Assembly (NCBI GenBank): GCA_951640165.1
Contig: OX621249.1
Location: 8,235,001-8,299,000, forward strand
DNA from: Pseudoips prasinana
Lineage: Eukaryota; Arthropoda; Insecta; Lepidoptera; Nolidae
DNA length: 64,000 nt
Direction: 5' to 3'
Both the position numbers and the translations under genes were made by a program. Of the stretch, positions 20,976-32,660 are shown in pieces; the stretch's first letter is position 1, and each line of letters starts with the position of its first letter. The notes under the pieces are model-generated. The model was not told the origin of the DNA. It made no database searches and saw only the letters and a list, made by a program, of their open reading frames with translations.

Positions 20976-21237
20976 AATTTTTGGCTCGGTTGGTAGACGC
21001 TTGCCTTTCACGCCGCAGGTCGTGGGTTCGATTCCCAATTAGGACAGATATTTGTGTGCATTAACATGTCTGTTTGTCCTGTGTTTGGTGCAATTATCTA
21101 TATAAATATGTATTTACAACAGAAAAGTACTATGTGTAATATATCAGTTATCTGGTTTCCATAGTACAAGCTCTGCTTAGTTTGGGATCAGATGGTGTCA
21201 ATAATGTCCCAGGATATTATTATTATCATTATTATTC
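20976..21237 (+). repeat. tRNA-derived SINE (here 'S1')
   Basis: The head has GGCTCGGTTGGTAGACGC and the B box GGTCGTGGGTTCGATTCCCA. The body has ATTAACATGTCTGTTTGTCC. The tail has CATAGTACAAGCTCTGCTTA, GGGATCAGATGG and (ATT)n. It resembles abundant noctuid-type SINEs. It is the best-preserved copy here. Confidence 0.8.
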
Positions 21238-21246
21238 CATACATAA

Positions 21247-21440
21247 TATCATCATCATCACACCAGCCGAAAGACGTCCACTCCTGGACAAAGGCCTCCC
21301 CCAAGGATCTCCACAATAGCCGGTCCAGCGCTGCCCTCATCCAGCGGCTTCCCGCCACCCGCACAAGATAGTCCACCTTGTAGGGAGCCTGCCCACGCTG
21401 AGTCTTCCAGTTCGTGGTCGCCACTCGAGAACCTTTCTTA
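21247..21440 (-). mobile_element. 3' end of an RTE-clade LINE
   Basis: In plus text, ATCATCATCATCACACCAGC and AAGACGTCCACTCCTGGACA are the reverse complement of the RTE tail. About 60 codons of the C-terminus of its reverse transcriptase ORF can be read on the minus strand. Confidence 0.8.
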
Positions 21441-21811
21441 ATAGAAAATACGGCGGCTGAATAATGAAATATATCATATACTTCAATCTAAATATCTATT
21501 TATACACAAATTACCTTTTTCTCTAATCTTGCCTAGGTTAAAAGACGCATTGTCATTAACACGAGTAAATATAACCTGTGATATAAAGCTCAGGGAAGAC
21601 ATATTAAAGTAACAACAGAGAAGCTTTCGTAAACATATTGCGACGTCACCGTATTAACATTTATCGTGGCGGATGGATTACAGCAATTTTTACTTGTGGA
21701 AAATATGGTGGCTTTGAAATGACATATATAATTATGTTGAACGAATTCAGTTTAGCAGGTGATATTATAAATGCGAAAGTTTGTGTGTGTAAGGATGATT
21801 GTTAGGCGTTT
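21441..21811. other. no gene; Helitron-like scrap at 21759-21800
   Basis: ATTATAAATGCGAAAGTTTG is the 5' part of a Helitron-like family also seen at 58914. The rest is unassigned. Confidence 0.45.
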
Positions 21812-21814
21812 GGC

Positions 21815-22162
21815 ACACTGCCCCGCATGATGCAGCGTAGTGCGTGATCTAACGTTGCTTGTAAGTATCACCGTTTGTTTAGAAAACACGCACAGTTCAA
21901 CACACTGAAAATGCATCCACGCGCATTCATGCAGATGCATGTTCTTTGTGTTGGACTGTGCGTGTTTTCTATACAAACGGATATACTTACAAGCAACGTT
22001 AGCAAACGTAGCGTCCATATATTATGTCATCGTACTTAACACCTTTATGTAAATACCTATGTTTTACAAATAAAATATTTGATTTGATATGATTGATTTG
22101 ATTTGGTTAGAACACGCACTCACGCACTACGCTGCATCATGCGGGGCAGTATGCCAATCGCC
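21815..22162. mobile_element. Harbinger-type short TIR element (MITE) with inner hairpin
   Basis: Terminal inverted repeats of about 43 bp (GGCGTTTGGCACACTGCCCC against the reverse complement of the right end) are flanked by TTA on both sides (21812-21814, 22163-22165). TTA/TAA duplications and G-rich ends fit PIF/Harbinger. Inside, 21850 to about 21905 pairs with about 21948-22001 to form a second long stem. It has no transposase. Confidence 0.75.
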
Positions 22163-22228
22163 TTACTCTTTCAGGCAAAACCTACGAAGCGGACTTTGAT
22201 GAAATTTACAATAATAAAGTGATACAAC

Positions 22229-22586
22229 TGTTATGATTTCCAAATAATTGGTAACATTTTTGGTGATTTGTTTACTTAAAAAGGTATGATTTTGCTTTGT
22301 ATTTAATTTAATATTTATTAAAAGGATATAATCTGCCTAAAAGAGGTGAATGAGCGGAATGGCTGATGCATTCAGTTCATTCCCGTTCATGACATTCAGA
22401 ATGGTCGCTAGTTCGGTCGGCAGTTCTTAGCGAGCGCTCGAACCGAAGGTTGTTAACAAGTGTTGTATATTGTTTGTATCTACAGAAGTGATTTAATTTA
22501 GGTAACGTTTGCTAAGTGTTGTAATGGTGCAATCCTGATGAGTTGAATAAACGTATATGGTTGCTGAATAACGTGTTTTCTTATCA
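22229..22586 (+). repeat. left LTR, 358 bp
   Basis: TG...CA ends. AATAAACG lies about 40 bp before the end. The following bases TCTCAGAAGTGG could hold a primer site, but I could not assign a tRNA. Confidence 0.85.
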
Positions 22587-23127
22587 TCTCAGAAGTGGAA
22601 ATTACCCAGGAAAAAGGTATGTAGACCATATTTAAAAATAAAACAAAGATATAATATGACTAAACCGCTTGTAATTGGTCATACTTGAAAATAATTGTTA
22701 AATAATCACCACGTTCAGGGGTTTGTCTGTAGGCATAAAGCAATTTTATGGATTCAAGGCTTTATATCCAAATAAATGTTAATTGCGCATTACCCATGCG
22801 GTCAGGGCAACTCTCTGATAATGGATTGTGCTGTGTAAACTGTGTTATATAAACGTGGGCGCGGGTACGTGGCCGGGGCTTCTCTCTGGCAGTGCTAATA
22901 AGCACACATTATTGTATATAGTGGCCGAACGTATTGTGTGCGTTCGAGATGGATAAAATTAAATTTTGATACATTTATGACTACATCCATAAATTTCTTG
23001 GAATATTTCAATGGAAATCGTTGAATATATTTATTTGATGGAATGATTAAATTACAAGCACCATTATGTAGATTTTATATTGTTGGTTACTTAAATTACT
23101 GCTATGATTATTTATTTTATCTATACT

Positions 23128-23374
23128 TCTATACTAATATTATAAAGAGGAAACGTTGGTGAGTTTGTGAGATGGTGTCGTTGTAAGGGATAATCTCTGG
23201 ATCTACTGAACCGGTTCTTAAAATTATTTAACCAATAGAAAGCTACGTTGTTGTGGAGTGTCATAGAATATGACTCATCATCATTATTTATATTAATCTT
23301 GAAGTATTACGCGGGACAAACGGGCAGGGACAAAAATACTTATAATGCGGAACGATGTCCGCGGGTACTGCTAG
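23128..23374 (+). mobile_element. non-autonomous Helitron-like element, second family
   Basis: Starts TCTATACTAATATTATAAAG. It ends with a stem (GCGG...CCGC) followed by GGTACTGCTAG, with T next. It is a typical lepidopteran Helitron-like terminus and lies inside the LTR-bounded element. Confidence 0.7.
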
Positions 23375-23399
23375 TGGACAAATACAGTGAGAATTTTGA

Positions 23400-23800
23400 A
23401 CAGTTTTGTTTGGGGGTGTACTATGTAACTTTGATGGTTAATTAAGTTAGTAGGTATCTCACTGGATGTTGAGCGGGATACTAGGCGTTGGATAAAGTTA
23501 GTTAGGGGGCGTACTATGTGACTTCGCTGGTTAATTGAGTGAGTAGGTATCTCACTGGATGGTGGACGGGATGCTAGTCATCGGACAAAGTTAGTTTGGG
23601 GGCGTACTATGTGCCTTCGCTGGTTAATTGAATGAATAGGTATCTCACTGGATGATGAAAGGGTTAATAGTCCTCGGATAAAGTTAGTTTGGAAGCGTAC
23701 TATGTGCTTTCGCTGGTTAATTGCGTGAGTAGGTATCTCACTGGATGATGAGCGGGTCGCTAGTCGTCGGATAAAGTTATTTAGTGGGTTTACTATATGG
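23400..23800. repeat. 93-bp minisatellite, about four copies
   Basis: GGTATCTCACTGG recurs at 23453, 23546, 23639 and 23732, exactly 93 bp apart. Other unit words are GTACTATGTG and GCTGGTTAATTG. Ninety-three is a multiple of three, and the minus strand is open across three units (23578-23853), giving a 31-residue repeat with SSSSEIP and INQRRHIVR. Confidence 0.9.
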
Positions 23801-24122
23801 ATACACTGGAGTTTTGGATAGTTATGGTTATTGCTGGTAGTTGAGTGTGTCACTAGTTGTCAAATAAAGTGTCCTATGAATGCTTACAACAGTCTATGCT
23901 AATCAAAACAAGTGATCTGGTCAATGAGTAGTTTACTCGATAAAATTTAGCCAGTTTTATTTATTTTTGTTGTTACATATGAAACGTTTAGAAGACTTTT
24001 ACTGTGTTGAGAACTGAAAGAAAAGAACTGAAAGACTGTGTTGATTTTGTCTATGTTTTGAATAGAATGTTTCTGTACCTCTGTTATGACTTACTGGATT
24101 TTAACTATTTATTTATTGTAAC

Positions 24123-24380
24123 ATGATTATGAATGGATTATGTCGCGGAGAATGTATATGTTTCAGTGAGATGTTGATGACTACTGATGATGAAGCTGGT
24201 GCTCCTCCTGATACACCACGGAGATCTCAAAAAAAAAGTATGGTTAAACTACGAAGTCCATCGTCAAATAGTTCAAGTGAAGAAGTGGTGTCTAAAGATT
24301 TTCTGAACATGGTTAAAGTTAGCTGGTTTAGCAAAGAGATTGTTTGGAGCTTCGCTAACAGTTGTTTTTGGTGCAGGTGA
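24123..24380 (+). other. unrecognised 85-codon ORF ending in a splice-donor-like site
   Basis: I do not recognise this. It starts at an ATG. Its middle is serine-, proline- and acid-rich (APPDTPRRSQKKS, SPSSNSSSEEVVS), unlike random translation of the AT-rich surroundings. A perfect donor CAG|GTGAGT (24374-24382) covers its stop. It could be an exon of a captured host gene, a remnant of a gag, or chance. No acceptor or partner exon was identified. Confidence 0.3.
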
Positions 24381-25129
24381 GTGGCAAGTTAAACTCATGA
24401 AGGCTTTTCCCAGTGAATAGAATTACGGTAGACTTTTAGAATAAATGTTAAATCTTGTTTCACGTGATGATGAAAGTCTTCGTTAGTATTTTTATGATAA
24501 ATTATTTTATGTTAAATTTATTATTAATAAACCCCATTATTATAGTAAAATTTGTGGTAGAACGGCTGTCTAATAATAGTGTATACAGTATTAATGGTAG
24601 TTCAGTGAGAAATAAGGCACAGGCACAGAATAGTTCTGAGTCGTAAGATTTACTTTTCTTTCTTACTTCCCAAAACCCTCAACCACTACTTAATGGTAAA
24701 TTTCGCGAGCATGGTGATACGTTCAAAGTTCCAAGTTAATTTGCAACTAAGATTTGTACAGATCTTAGTTAGGTACAAATTGGAGATAGTGGCCTTTTAC
24801 AGGCGTTGCCACTATAATTATAATATAATATTTTACAACCTTTAATAATATATCAATAATTATATAAAACAATTGGAATAAAAACGACACTATTTAATCT
24901 AAATAAATACTTAAATATGTAAATAATTATTGAAACATAATCTTAAAATAAGTTTATATAAACTTGGATTTGACTTCCTGGATAATTGATTAAAACATCG
25001 TTAGTATTTTTGATTACTGATTCATATTGCATTATGTGAAGGGTTATATACAGGATTAGGAATTGGTCAAGATTGGTTGAATTGTGATTTCAATTATAAG
25101 ATTTTGATAAAGAAGTGTCTTTAGTCGCC

Positions 25130-26840
25130 GTATTAAAGAGTTTACTTGAGATTAGGTGAATTGTCGTTTTTCTAAATATTCTTTAATTAAAAAGTAACAT
25201 TTTTTTTATTAAGAGTTTCTTTAGCTTTTTATTAAATATAGGGTATGAGTTTCATTTTTAATGTCTAATGGTAATTTATTAAGTATTTTTACTGCCATGT
25301 AGTACGGGCTTTCGTTGTGCATTTCAGTCCGAGATGGCGGGATGTATAATCCTTTTTGTGTCACGTATTTAAGGTGTATGTTTCTTTAACTCTAGTAAGT
25401 GTTTGTACTAGTTTTGTATAAAGAAATGTCATAGATGTATATTGAAGGCAGAGTCAAGAGCTCGTATTTGGTATAAGTAGGCTTACAGGTTTTAGTGTTG
25501 GCTATGTGGGCTATAATTCTGACACATTTTTTTTGTATGGTAAACAACTGATTTGCATTTGCTCTATTTCCCCACAGCATTATACCATATTTTAGCCACG
25601 AATATGCATATGCATTGTAGGCAGACAGAGAGGTGCTTGTGTTAGAGCATTGATTAATTTGGAAGTTCTTGATAGTTTTTTTAAAAGAATCCTGATAGTT
25701 TCGATTTTATTTGTCCTATATGTGATTTCCAAGTTACATGTGTATCTATATGAATTTCAAGTAAGTTAAATGTTTCCACGGTTTCTAAATATGTTTTTGG
25801 TATATAATATTTGTATTTAAGAGTGGTTTCTTGTGGGATCTGAATTGTATAATTTTTATTTTACCGTAATTTATTTCTAATTTATGGTCTTGTAACCAAG
25901 TTGTTGCACAATCCAATGTTTCATGTATTGGTTGGACAGGATCATAATTATTCTCACATCTTATAAGAATTGAGATATCATCCGCGAAGAGATCCGGAAC
26001 AGTAATTCGCTATTTAGTATTTTTGGAAGGTTATGTACGTTAGAAACAGTATGCAACTAGTTTTATGAGAGACTGGTGCCCGAGTTAGGTTTGGGAGAAC
26101 CTGTATTACAGGTCACCAGCGCCCCACTCCGCAGATTGATTTAAAGATAGCTTTCTTTGTAATTATAATTGCTTGAAACTCATAATTCTAAATCTATAAC
26201 AGTAGAGATATAAATAGATAACAGTAATAATAATATTAAGATTAGATATTGTGTAAAAAAAAAGAGCTTGTGTGTTTATGAATTCTGAATAGTCTGCAAT
26301 GGGTATGTATGTAATGGGACTTAGGTTTAGGAAATAATAAAAGACAATGACATGATGTTAGAGCCCTGTGATAAAGATAAAAATAGATTAAACCTTATAC
26401 GCTTTCGTCATGTCCAGTAATAGTTCTATAACATTTTGTCTGTCATTCACATATTGTAAGGATGTTTGAACGTATATGATTTTGACTTTCAAAAACTGTT
26501 TTGATTATCGTCCAGTATTCCAATTATTTCCAAGAAACTGGTTTAATCGGTTGCACATTGCCTTTTCAAATACTTTCGAGAAGGTAGGTAAAAGGGTTAT
26601 GGCCTGTAGTTGTTAGGCGTATGTGTGTCCCCTTTTTATGGATCGGTTTAACAAGTGATAATTTAAGTGCATCGGGAAATTTTCCTTGAATATTTTAAAT
26701 CACCTGTCATAAATAATAAATGCTTACATTGAATTTGATAGTGATTGTAGACCTTCGCGCAAAACCCATGCCGAGCTACTTAATTTGGGTAAAAGTTTTA
26801 ATAAGTTCCAGTAGTTAAGGGTTTTGGACAATCAGCTGTT
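25130..26840 (-). pseudogene. decayed LINE reverse transcriptase inside the LTR element
   Basis: Minus-strand fragments appear in the right order from high to low coordinates. NNYRPITLLPTFSKVFEK lies near 26560-26610, VIELLLDMTKAYK near 26400-26440, DLFADDISILI near 25960-25995 (the catalytic box with F in place of Y), WGNRANANQLFTIQKKC near 25500-25580 and a C-terminal NKLPLDIK near 25265-25290. Frames shift between them and there are stops. About 26040-26390 does not read as reverse transcriptase and may be an insertion. The order shows one element inserted in antisense. Confidence 0.75.
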
Positions 26841-26989
26841 TTGCCGCTGCATAAAAGACATGTATTAGCTAAGATTGATGAAATTGAATCTGATATGAGC
26901 TCAAAATCATAATAATCCAGAAATATGGTTCTGATTAGTTCTACCTAAAAGTATTTTATTTGCTGTTTTATTGATAATTTTAATGTGGT

Positions 26990-27290
26990 CACGTATCAAT
27001 CAATCATTTATTTTCTGAACAAAGTTACAGATATATGGATGTTATATTAAAGTAATAGTATTCTATGTTCTATCTAAATGCGTAAAAATGTTCATCTTGA
27101 TTGCTACATAATGCAAAAATAAGTTTTACATATAAAAAAGTCATAAATCAATTGAATTAGTTCATAATCTAAAATCACAAAATAAAATTAGTACATAACA
27201 AATATAAAACAGAATACAAAACCTAGTTTTACGCATAAAATGGTCCCATCTATCTAGAATTTTTTATTTAGACATAGCCCTAATGCATTG
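26990..27290. other. AT-rich LINE 3' UTR-like sequence
   Basis: Lies downstream, in minus orientation, of the next remnant and probably is its 3' UTR. No coding. Confidence 0.35.
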
Positions 27291-28270
27291 TTTTGAGCAT
27301 TAAAAGCTGCATTGCTGTGTTTGTGGGGAAACTCACCCAATAAGTAGTACCGTATCTTGGATGAAATTCTGATTGTCATAGGCAGTAATGCATCTCGGTT
27401 TCTTATCGAGGGAAGTTTAAATATTTTTGCTCAAACCGTGTATGTGCTTTCCAGTCAATTTTGCTGTCAATAATTAAGCCTAGAAATTTATTTTATTTGG
27501 TTGTCATGATAGTGAAAATTAAGTGTCGGTGGATTGAATTCATTGTCTAAATTGAATTATGATGTTTTTTTTTCAAATTTATTATTATTATCTCTCATCC
27601 ATTCTATTATTTAATGTCAACATCCGTTAATATAACTTTTCCATTGAAATATTAATTACATTCAATTATAGCAGTGCTATCGTGAGTAAATCGTGACATT
27701 GACCTGTTTATAGCTTTAGTCAACTCATTGGTGTATATTATAAATAATAGGGAACCCAAGAACTACCCATCATACTTAACCAATCTATTGAGAGAATTAA
27801 TTTTGTTTTCAAGTTTTGTTTTTCTTTTACCTAAATGTTTAATGTCGGTCATTTAACTAAATATAAAAAAAAGGATTCGATATATCCTAGGTTAGGTCAT
27901 CATACCGCGCATGAATTTAATTTTTCTAATAATATTTATGGTCCACGCAGTCAAATACTTCAATGACACAAGAAAAAAATGGCTCAATCTGGTATTTTAT
28001 TCTCAATTCTTGATACATTAATATTTAAGAAATCGTAAATCGCCCTGTTCAACCTTTTAGTTCTGCAACAAACATATTCCTTTTTTTTCGAAGTAAGAAT
28101 AAATTTGGGCGTATATATACTTGATGATTGTAGAGAATACCGACAAGAGAGCTCTAGGCTTATAGAATTCTACATAAGGTTTTTCTATTTTAAAGACGGG
28201 CTTTATTAGTTTGTCTAGGTAAATATCTAAAGCTAATCCAATGTTCAGATAGGATATGGCTTAGAGGGTC
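27290..28270 (-). pseudogene. second decayed antisense LINE fragment
   Basis: Minus-strand pieces are KPVFKIEKPYVEFYKPRALL near 28130-28200, a broken LG/SLLFIIYTNELTKAIN near 27710-27770 with one frameshift, a degenerate catalytic box (FTHDSTA in place of the usual F/Y-ADD form) near 27680, and QLLMLKTM near 27300. The order matches a reverse transcriptase. It is inactive. Confidence 0.65.
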
Positions 28271-28314
28271 TATTTTTGTCGATACATCGTCATTGTTATA
28301 GTGGTAGTTTTTTT

Positions 28315-28760
28315 TTTTCACTTTGTTTTTGTTTTGTAATAATGTGTTATTGACAAAATGTATTTTATGGTTGTATTTAAAACTTTTATATGTTATTATT
28401 TTTATTTTATTTGAATGTTATGATTTGCTGATGTTTTTTTGAAAGGTATATGTAACTTATGTGTATGTATTGTGTGTGCCAGGAGGCAATACAGGGTCGG
28501 ATGGCTGAATGCTATGATTTCCAAATAATTGATAACATTTTTATTTTCACTTTGTTTTTGTTTTGAAATAATGTGTTATTGACAAAATGTATTTTATGGT
28601 TGTATTCAAAACTTTTATATGTTATTATTTTTATTTTATTTGAATGCTGATGTTTTTTTGAAAGGTATATGTAACTTATGTTTATGTATTGTGTGTGCCA
28701 GGAGGCAACACAGGGTCGGATGGCCGAATGTTATGATTTCCAAATAATTGGTTACATTTT
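28315..28760 (+). repeat. tandem duplication running into the right LTR
   Basis: A unit of about 229 bp (TTTCACTTTGTTTTTGTTTTG to TGATTTCCAAATAATTGATA) occurs twice. The first copy ends with the first about 34 bp of the LTR, so the duplication includes the LTR edge. The second copy lacks about 10 bp. Confidence 0.8.
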
Positions 28761-29086
28761 TGGTGATTTGTTTACTTAAAAAGGTATGATTTTGCTTTGT
28801 ATTAAATTTAATATTTATTAAAAGGATATAATCTGCCTAAAAGAGGTGAATGAGCGGAATGGCTGATGCATTCAGTTCATTCCCGTTCATGCCATTCAGA
28901 ATGGTCGCTAGTTCGGTCGGCAGTTCTTAGCGAGCGCTCGAACCGAAGGTTGTTAACAAGTGTTGTATATTGTTTGTATCTACAGAAGTGATTTAATTTA
29001 GTTAACGTTTGCTAAGTGTTGTAATGGTGCAATCCTGATGAGTTGAATAAACGTATATGGTTGCTGAATAACGTGTTTTCTTATCA
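28729..29086 (+). repeat. right LTR, 358 bp
   Basis: Four substitutions relative to the left LTR (for example GGTTAC for GGTAAC and GCCATT for GACATT), about 1.1 percent. CAAC follows. Confidence 0.85.
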
Positions 29087-29090
29087 CAAC

Positions 29091-29693
29091 CGGATAACAC
29101 ATAAGCTTTTAATATACACTTTTAAACTTCCGCGTGTCTTAACACACGGTCAGCCCGTGACTACCTTCAACTTGGTCGAAACATTGGGATTAAAGAAAAG
29201 GTTACTCGCGTCAATTCCTGATACCAATGCTGTATAATACATAGGCTATAATTTATAAAGTTTAACGTGGGTGAAACCGCAGAGCACAATAAATATAAAT
29301 GGTAATTATCTTGGGCCAACTAACAACCCAAACTAGGCAGAGATGGCAACTAGACATTTGATAAACATACATATTTCATAATAATTTATGTTTTTTTTTA
29401 TTAAGATAAGATAATTTATTATTTCACCACATAACATAAAACAATAACAATAATAGTTGCGTACAATTAAATGCTACACATAAAATTATTTGCTTGTTAC
29501 AATATATATTTTGTAATCATTTGTGGCGCTAGGTTGGGCCTAGCGCCACAAATGTTGTGTCAATTGTTGTTTGTACATCCATCATTACAATTGTTTATTG
29601 ATAGTTAACATAAAAAGAGAATAAAAAGTAAAAATATGAACAAAATAAAAAAACTAATATTAGATAGATGTTAATAAAAACCTTTTAGATTTG
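29091..29693. other. no gene; one perfect short hairpin
   Basis: 29518-29533 and 29539-29554 are exact inverted repeats of 16 bp (CATTTGTGGCGCTAGG) around TTGGG. The rest is AT-rich. Confidence 0.6.
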
Positions 29694-29765
29694 TATGTGT
29701 GTGTGCGTGTGTCTGTACGTGTGCGTGTGTGAGTATACGTATCGCAGTGGTTGTGGGTGTGTGCG
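29694..29765. repeat. (TG)n-rich microsatellite
   Basis: Imperfect GTGTGCGTGTGTCTGTACGT runs. Confidence 0.85.
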
Positions 29766-31480
29766 CGGTAATAGGAGATTACACCCAGACACATATAATA
29801 AATAATCGTATCACATAAGGATTTGGCCTGGATTGGGATTGAACCCCCTTATTTGTTATGTTATAAATTAAAAGATCATCCCACACCATTTTCGTTATAT
29901 CCTCTTAACCAGAGGCCGCTACCAATGCGCTGTCGAGCCAGTTCATTAATAACAACCTTTAACAACAATACCACTCAATGGGCACCTAGCCAAATTGTTT
30001 AACCACTTCTGTCCCCCTTTTGTAGTAGGTAACTGAGATTAATATTGTTCCACATAATTATTACGTGTCTCATCTTATGTGTATAAGTAAAGAACCCCGT
30101 TGGTATTTCGGTAGCGTTTTGAAGCGAAAGCTGTCACATAAATTCATACCTATGGATATGGTTCCCTCGTGTCAGAGTTGTTTAGGCCTCTGTCATAGCT
30201 TATATACAACATAACGTGCCTTCCGAAACACGGCGACGCTTAGAAAAATCTGACCAATTTTGCGAGATACATAACATATTGTCGCGAACGGTCAGGGTCG
30301 GGAGATCAGGGATTAAAAAACACAATTAGTGTTTCCAAACGCAGCCTTAGTGACGCCGACAGTAAAAATTGGTGCAACACTAAGATCACGCAACACACGT
30401 ACACGCACATAGATTCCCAGCGACACAGTATGCTTTTGACTTGTACTGTTTAGTTGTTGCACTGATTAATTAACACGGTTCACTTTTCATTTTTCACTTT
30501 TACTGATTCTTCTGGATTTGCTTGCCACTTCACTTGAATTAACAAAATCTCGTATGGTGTCGAAGTACAGCCCATTGTTCCAGATTTCAAACATTTCAAA
30601 TATCATTTTTACATTCTGGAAGCTTACTGGCAGAAGAATTTCAAATTAAAAATAATTATTAAAAAAAAATCTGTCGTTTTTTCACCTACCTTTCTTTTTG
30701 AACTGGCACCATCTCTTTCTTGTATTTCTTGAATCTGATTTATTTTTTATTTCGTTCTAATATTAACTAGAACAGTCTCGAAATTTTTCAAAAGCTACCA
30801 AAAACGTACTGGTACTGGGGATCGAACCCCGAAGTCCGAACCTTAGCGGGACAAGAGCGTGTACTTTGGCCTTTCAGTCACCTTTATTCACTTTTGCTGC
30901 ACGAAAGTTTTCTCAAACCGGTTTGACAAAACCACATGTCAATGACATGACATCATATCGTGGTAATAGTAGATGAAACACTAAGAAAGGCTTCGACAAA
31001 TATAATATATCAAATTATATGATCCAAAGCTTTAATAATAATTATAGCAACAGCCTCCGGTTTGGATGGCAGCCAGCAAACCAGATTTTACTCTCATGAG
31101 GATTCTTGTCATAATAATTAATTATCTGTCTGGTCATTAATGTAAGTAAGTGTTCATTCGTTTTACCATAATGATATAATGCTTCCGGCTGTTAGTTTTA
31201 TCGGACTTGGGGTAGCGTGTTTAACCGCAGATAAAAGGTCAGTGGCTCAAATCCCGGGTCGGGTCAATAAAGAGAATTTGAGATTATTCTGTTAAGAAAA
31301 CTTCTCAATATCAGACCAGTACCTGATTTCTTTCGGGTTGTATCGCTAGTCGTCCCATCGAAACATGATATAATGAGAGTGATGAATATAAAGTGCCCCT
31401 GGGTTTGCGCATACGCTTCTGCACTATAATATATCCCTCGCAGATGACCAATGATTGGAGTTACCCTGCGAGATCGAATC
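29766..31480. other. no gene; SINE-like scraps
   Basis: 29770-29940 (minus) has ACACCCAGACAC and a diverged B box (GGATTGGGATTGAACCCC). GGGGATCGAACCCCG at 30817 is also tRNA-like. GACGCCGACAG and neighbouring words near 30290-30560 match nothing I know. Confidence 0.4.
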
Positions 31481-31737
31481 AAAAATGTTGAGATCCCCAG
31501 GCGAACCAAACTAACCGACATAACGTAAGAATTGCTCGTAGAGCTGGGGCAGAAAGGTTCTCGAGTGGCGACCACGGACCGGAAGATGAAGCGTAGGCAG
31601 GCCCCCTACAAGATGGACCGGTGATCTTCTGCGGGTCGCTGGAAATCGCTGGATGCGGATAGCGCAAGACCGGCAATTGTGGAAATCTTTGGGGGAGGAC
31701 TTTGTCCAGCAGTGGACGTCTTTCGGCTGATATGATG
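31481..31737 (+). mobile_element. 5'-truncated RTE-clade LINE
   Basis: GAGTGGCGACCACGGACCGG, CCCCCTACAAGATGGACCGG and the tail GTCCAGCAGTGGACGTCTTT followed by CGGCTGATATGATGAT are the 3' end of the RTE element at 48000-51170, here on the plus strand. Confidence 0.8.
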
Positions 31738-32421
31738 ATTTTTTTAATTCAATTATGTCAATTACTTAATGACATAGTCTTAATCGACAAATAGAAAAAA
31801 ATGTTTAATAATCAATTAGGAAAATAATATAAACATAGGTTTCTATGATTATTTATTGTTATTTATTACATATTCATATTTTAAAGTAACGTCAACTGTG
31901 CACGTTTAAATGAAATATTTAAGAAATTTTAAATTAGATGTAAGTAACCAGTTTGATTTATGCATGCTTAATATGTCATAACTATGTATCTCATTCAAGC
32001 GAGCTGTAAAGTTGTTATGAGAAATACAGTTCTTTAAACCTAAGATAATTCATTAGATAACTTAAGGCCCCTTTTGGTAAATTTGAGTAGGCAAATTTAC
32101 CCTGACGTCTGTTACAAAATAATTACTACCAATCGCAATCTCGTGAATCCGGGCTCGCGACAGCTGTACTACCATAAAGGTATCCTAGCAACGTCCGGGA
32201 AACCTGACAGAATAGTTGTCCACAAATATTCAGGAAATAACTTTAAGCATTGGAATGATAGAGCTAGGATGTATTCGTAGAATCCATGCTTGCTGGGCCA
32301 AATTGGAATTTCTGAATCCTTGTCTTTGTAACGTGGACCAGTTGCAATACCTACTATTGCAAAATTGAAATATTTTAGTTGTAGCTGGAATGTATTTAAA
32401 GCCAAAATTCATCTTCTAATA

Positions 32422-32660
32422 ACAAAAACTGGCCAAGTGCGAGTCGTACTCGCATACGAAGGGTTCTGTACATCCATAAAAAGGGCAAAAAATCACGTGT
32501 ATTGTATTAGAGCCCCTTCAATATTCATCTTATATTGTTTTTAGTATTTGAAAATTTCATACAGCCTGGTGACGAACAGATAGATAGACAGACAGACAGC
32601 GGACTCTTAGTAATAGGGTCCCGTTTACCCTTTGGGTACGGGACCCTTATAACTAAGTCG
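32422..32660 (+). repeat. interspersed repeat 'GGCCAAGTGCGAGTCG'
   Basis: Starts AAAACTGGCCAAGTGCGAGT and ends TACCCTTTGGGTACGGGACC. The family is also at 38176-38995 (split) and 61057-61322 and is common in Lepidoptera. Its ends are short inverted repeats. Confidence 0.65.

Larger units (their letters stand above)
22229..29086 (+). mobile_element. LTR-bounded element without gag or pol
   Basis: Two 358-bp terminal direct repeats start TGTTATGATTTCC and end TTTTCTTATCA. They differ at four positions. CAAC flanks both sides (22225-22228 and 29087-29090). These are the marks of an LTR retrotransposon insertion. The 6.1-kb interior has no readable gag, protease, RT or integrase. Instead it holds a Helitron-like copy, a minisatellite and three minus-strand LINE remnants. 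LTR orientation is taken from the AATAAA near the TCA end. It is a recently mobile, non-autonomous element, or an element whose interior was replaced. Confidence 0.8.

Noticed and set aside
23400..23800. CRISPR-like array
   Set aside because: Units are adjacent 93-bp repeats without unique spacers, in a eukaryotic context: a minisatellite.
29043..29237. 64-codon plus ORF
   Set aside because: It starts inside the right LTR and runs into flank; the left LTR context does not support it.
31264..31676. Minus-strand ORFs of 103 and 65 codons as a host gene
   Set aside because: The region is RTE 3' sequence on the plus strand and a common repeat; no domain is visible.
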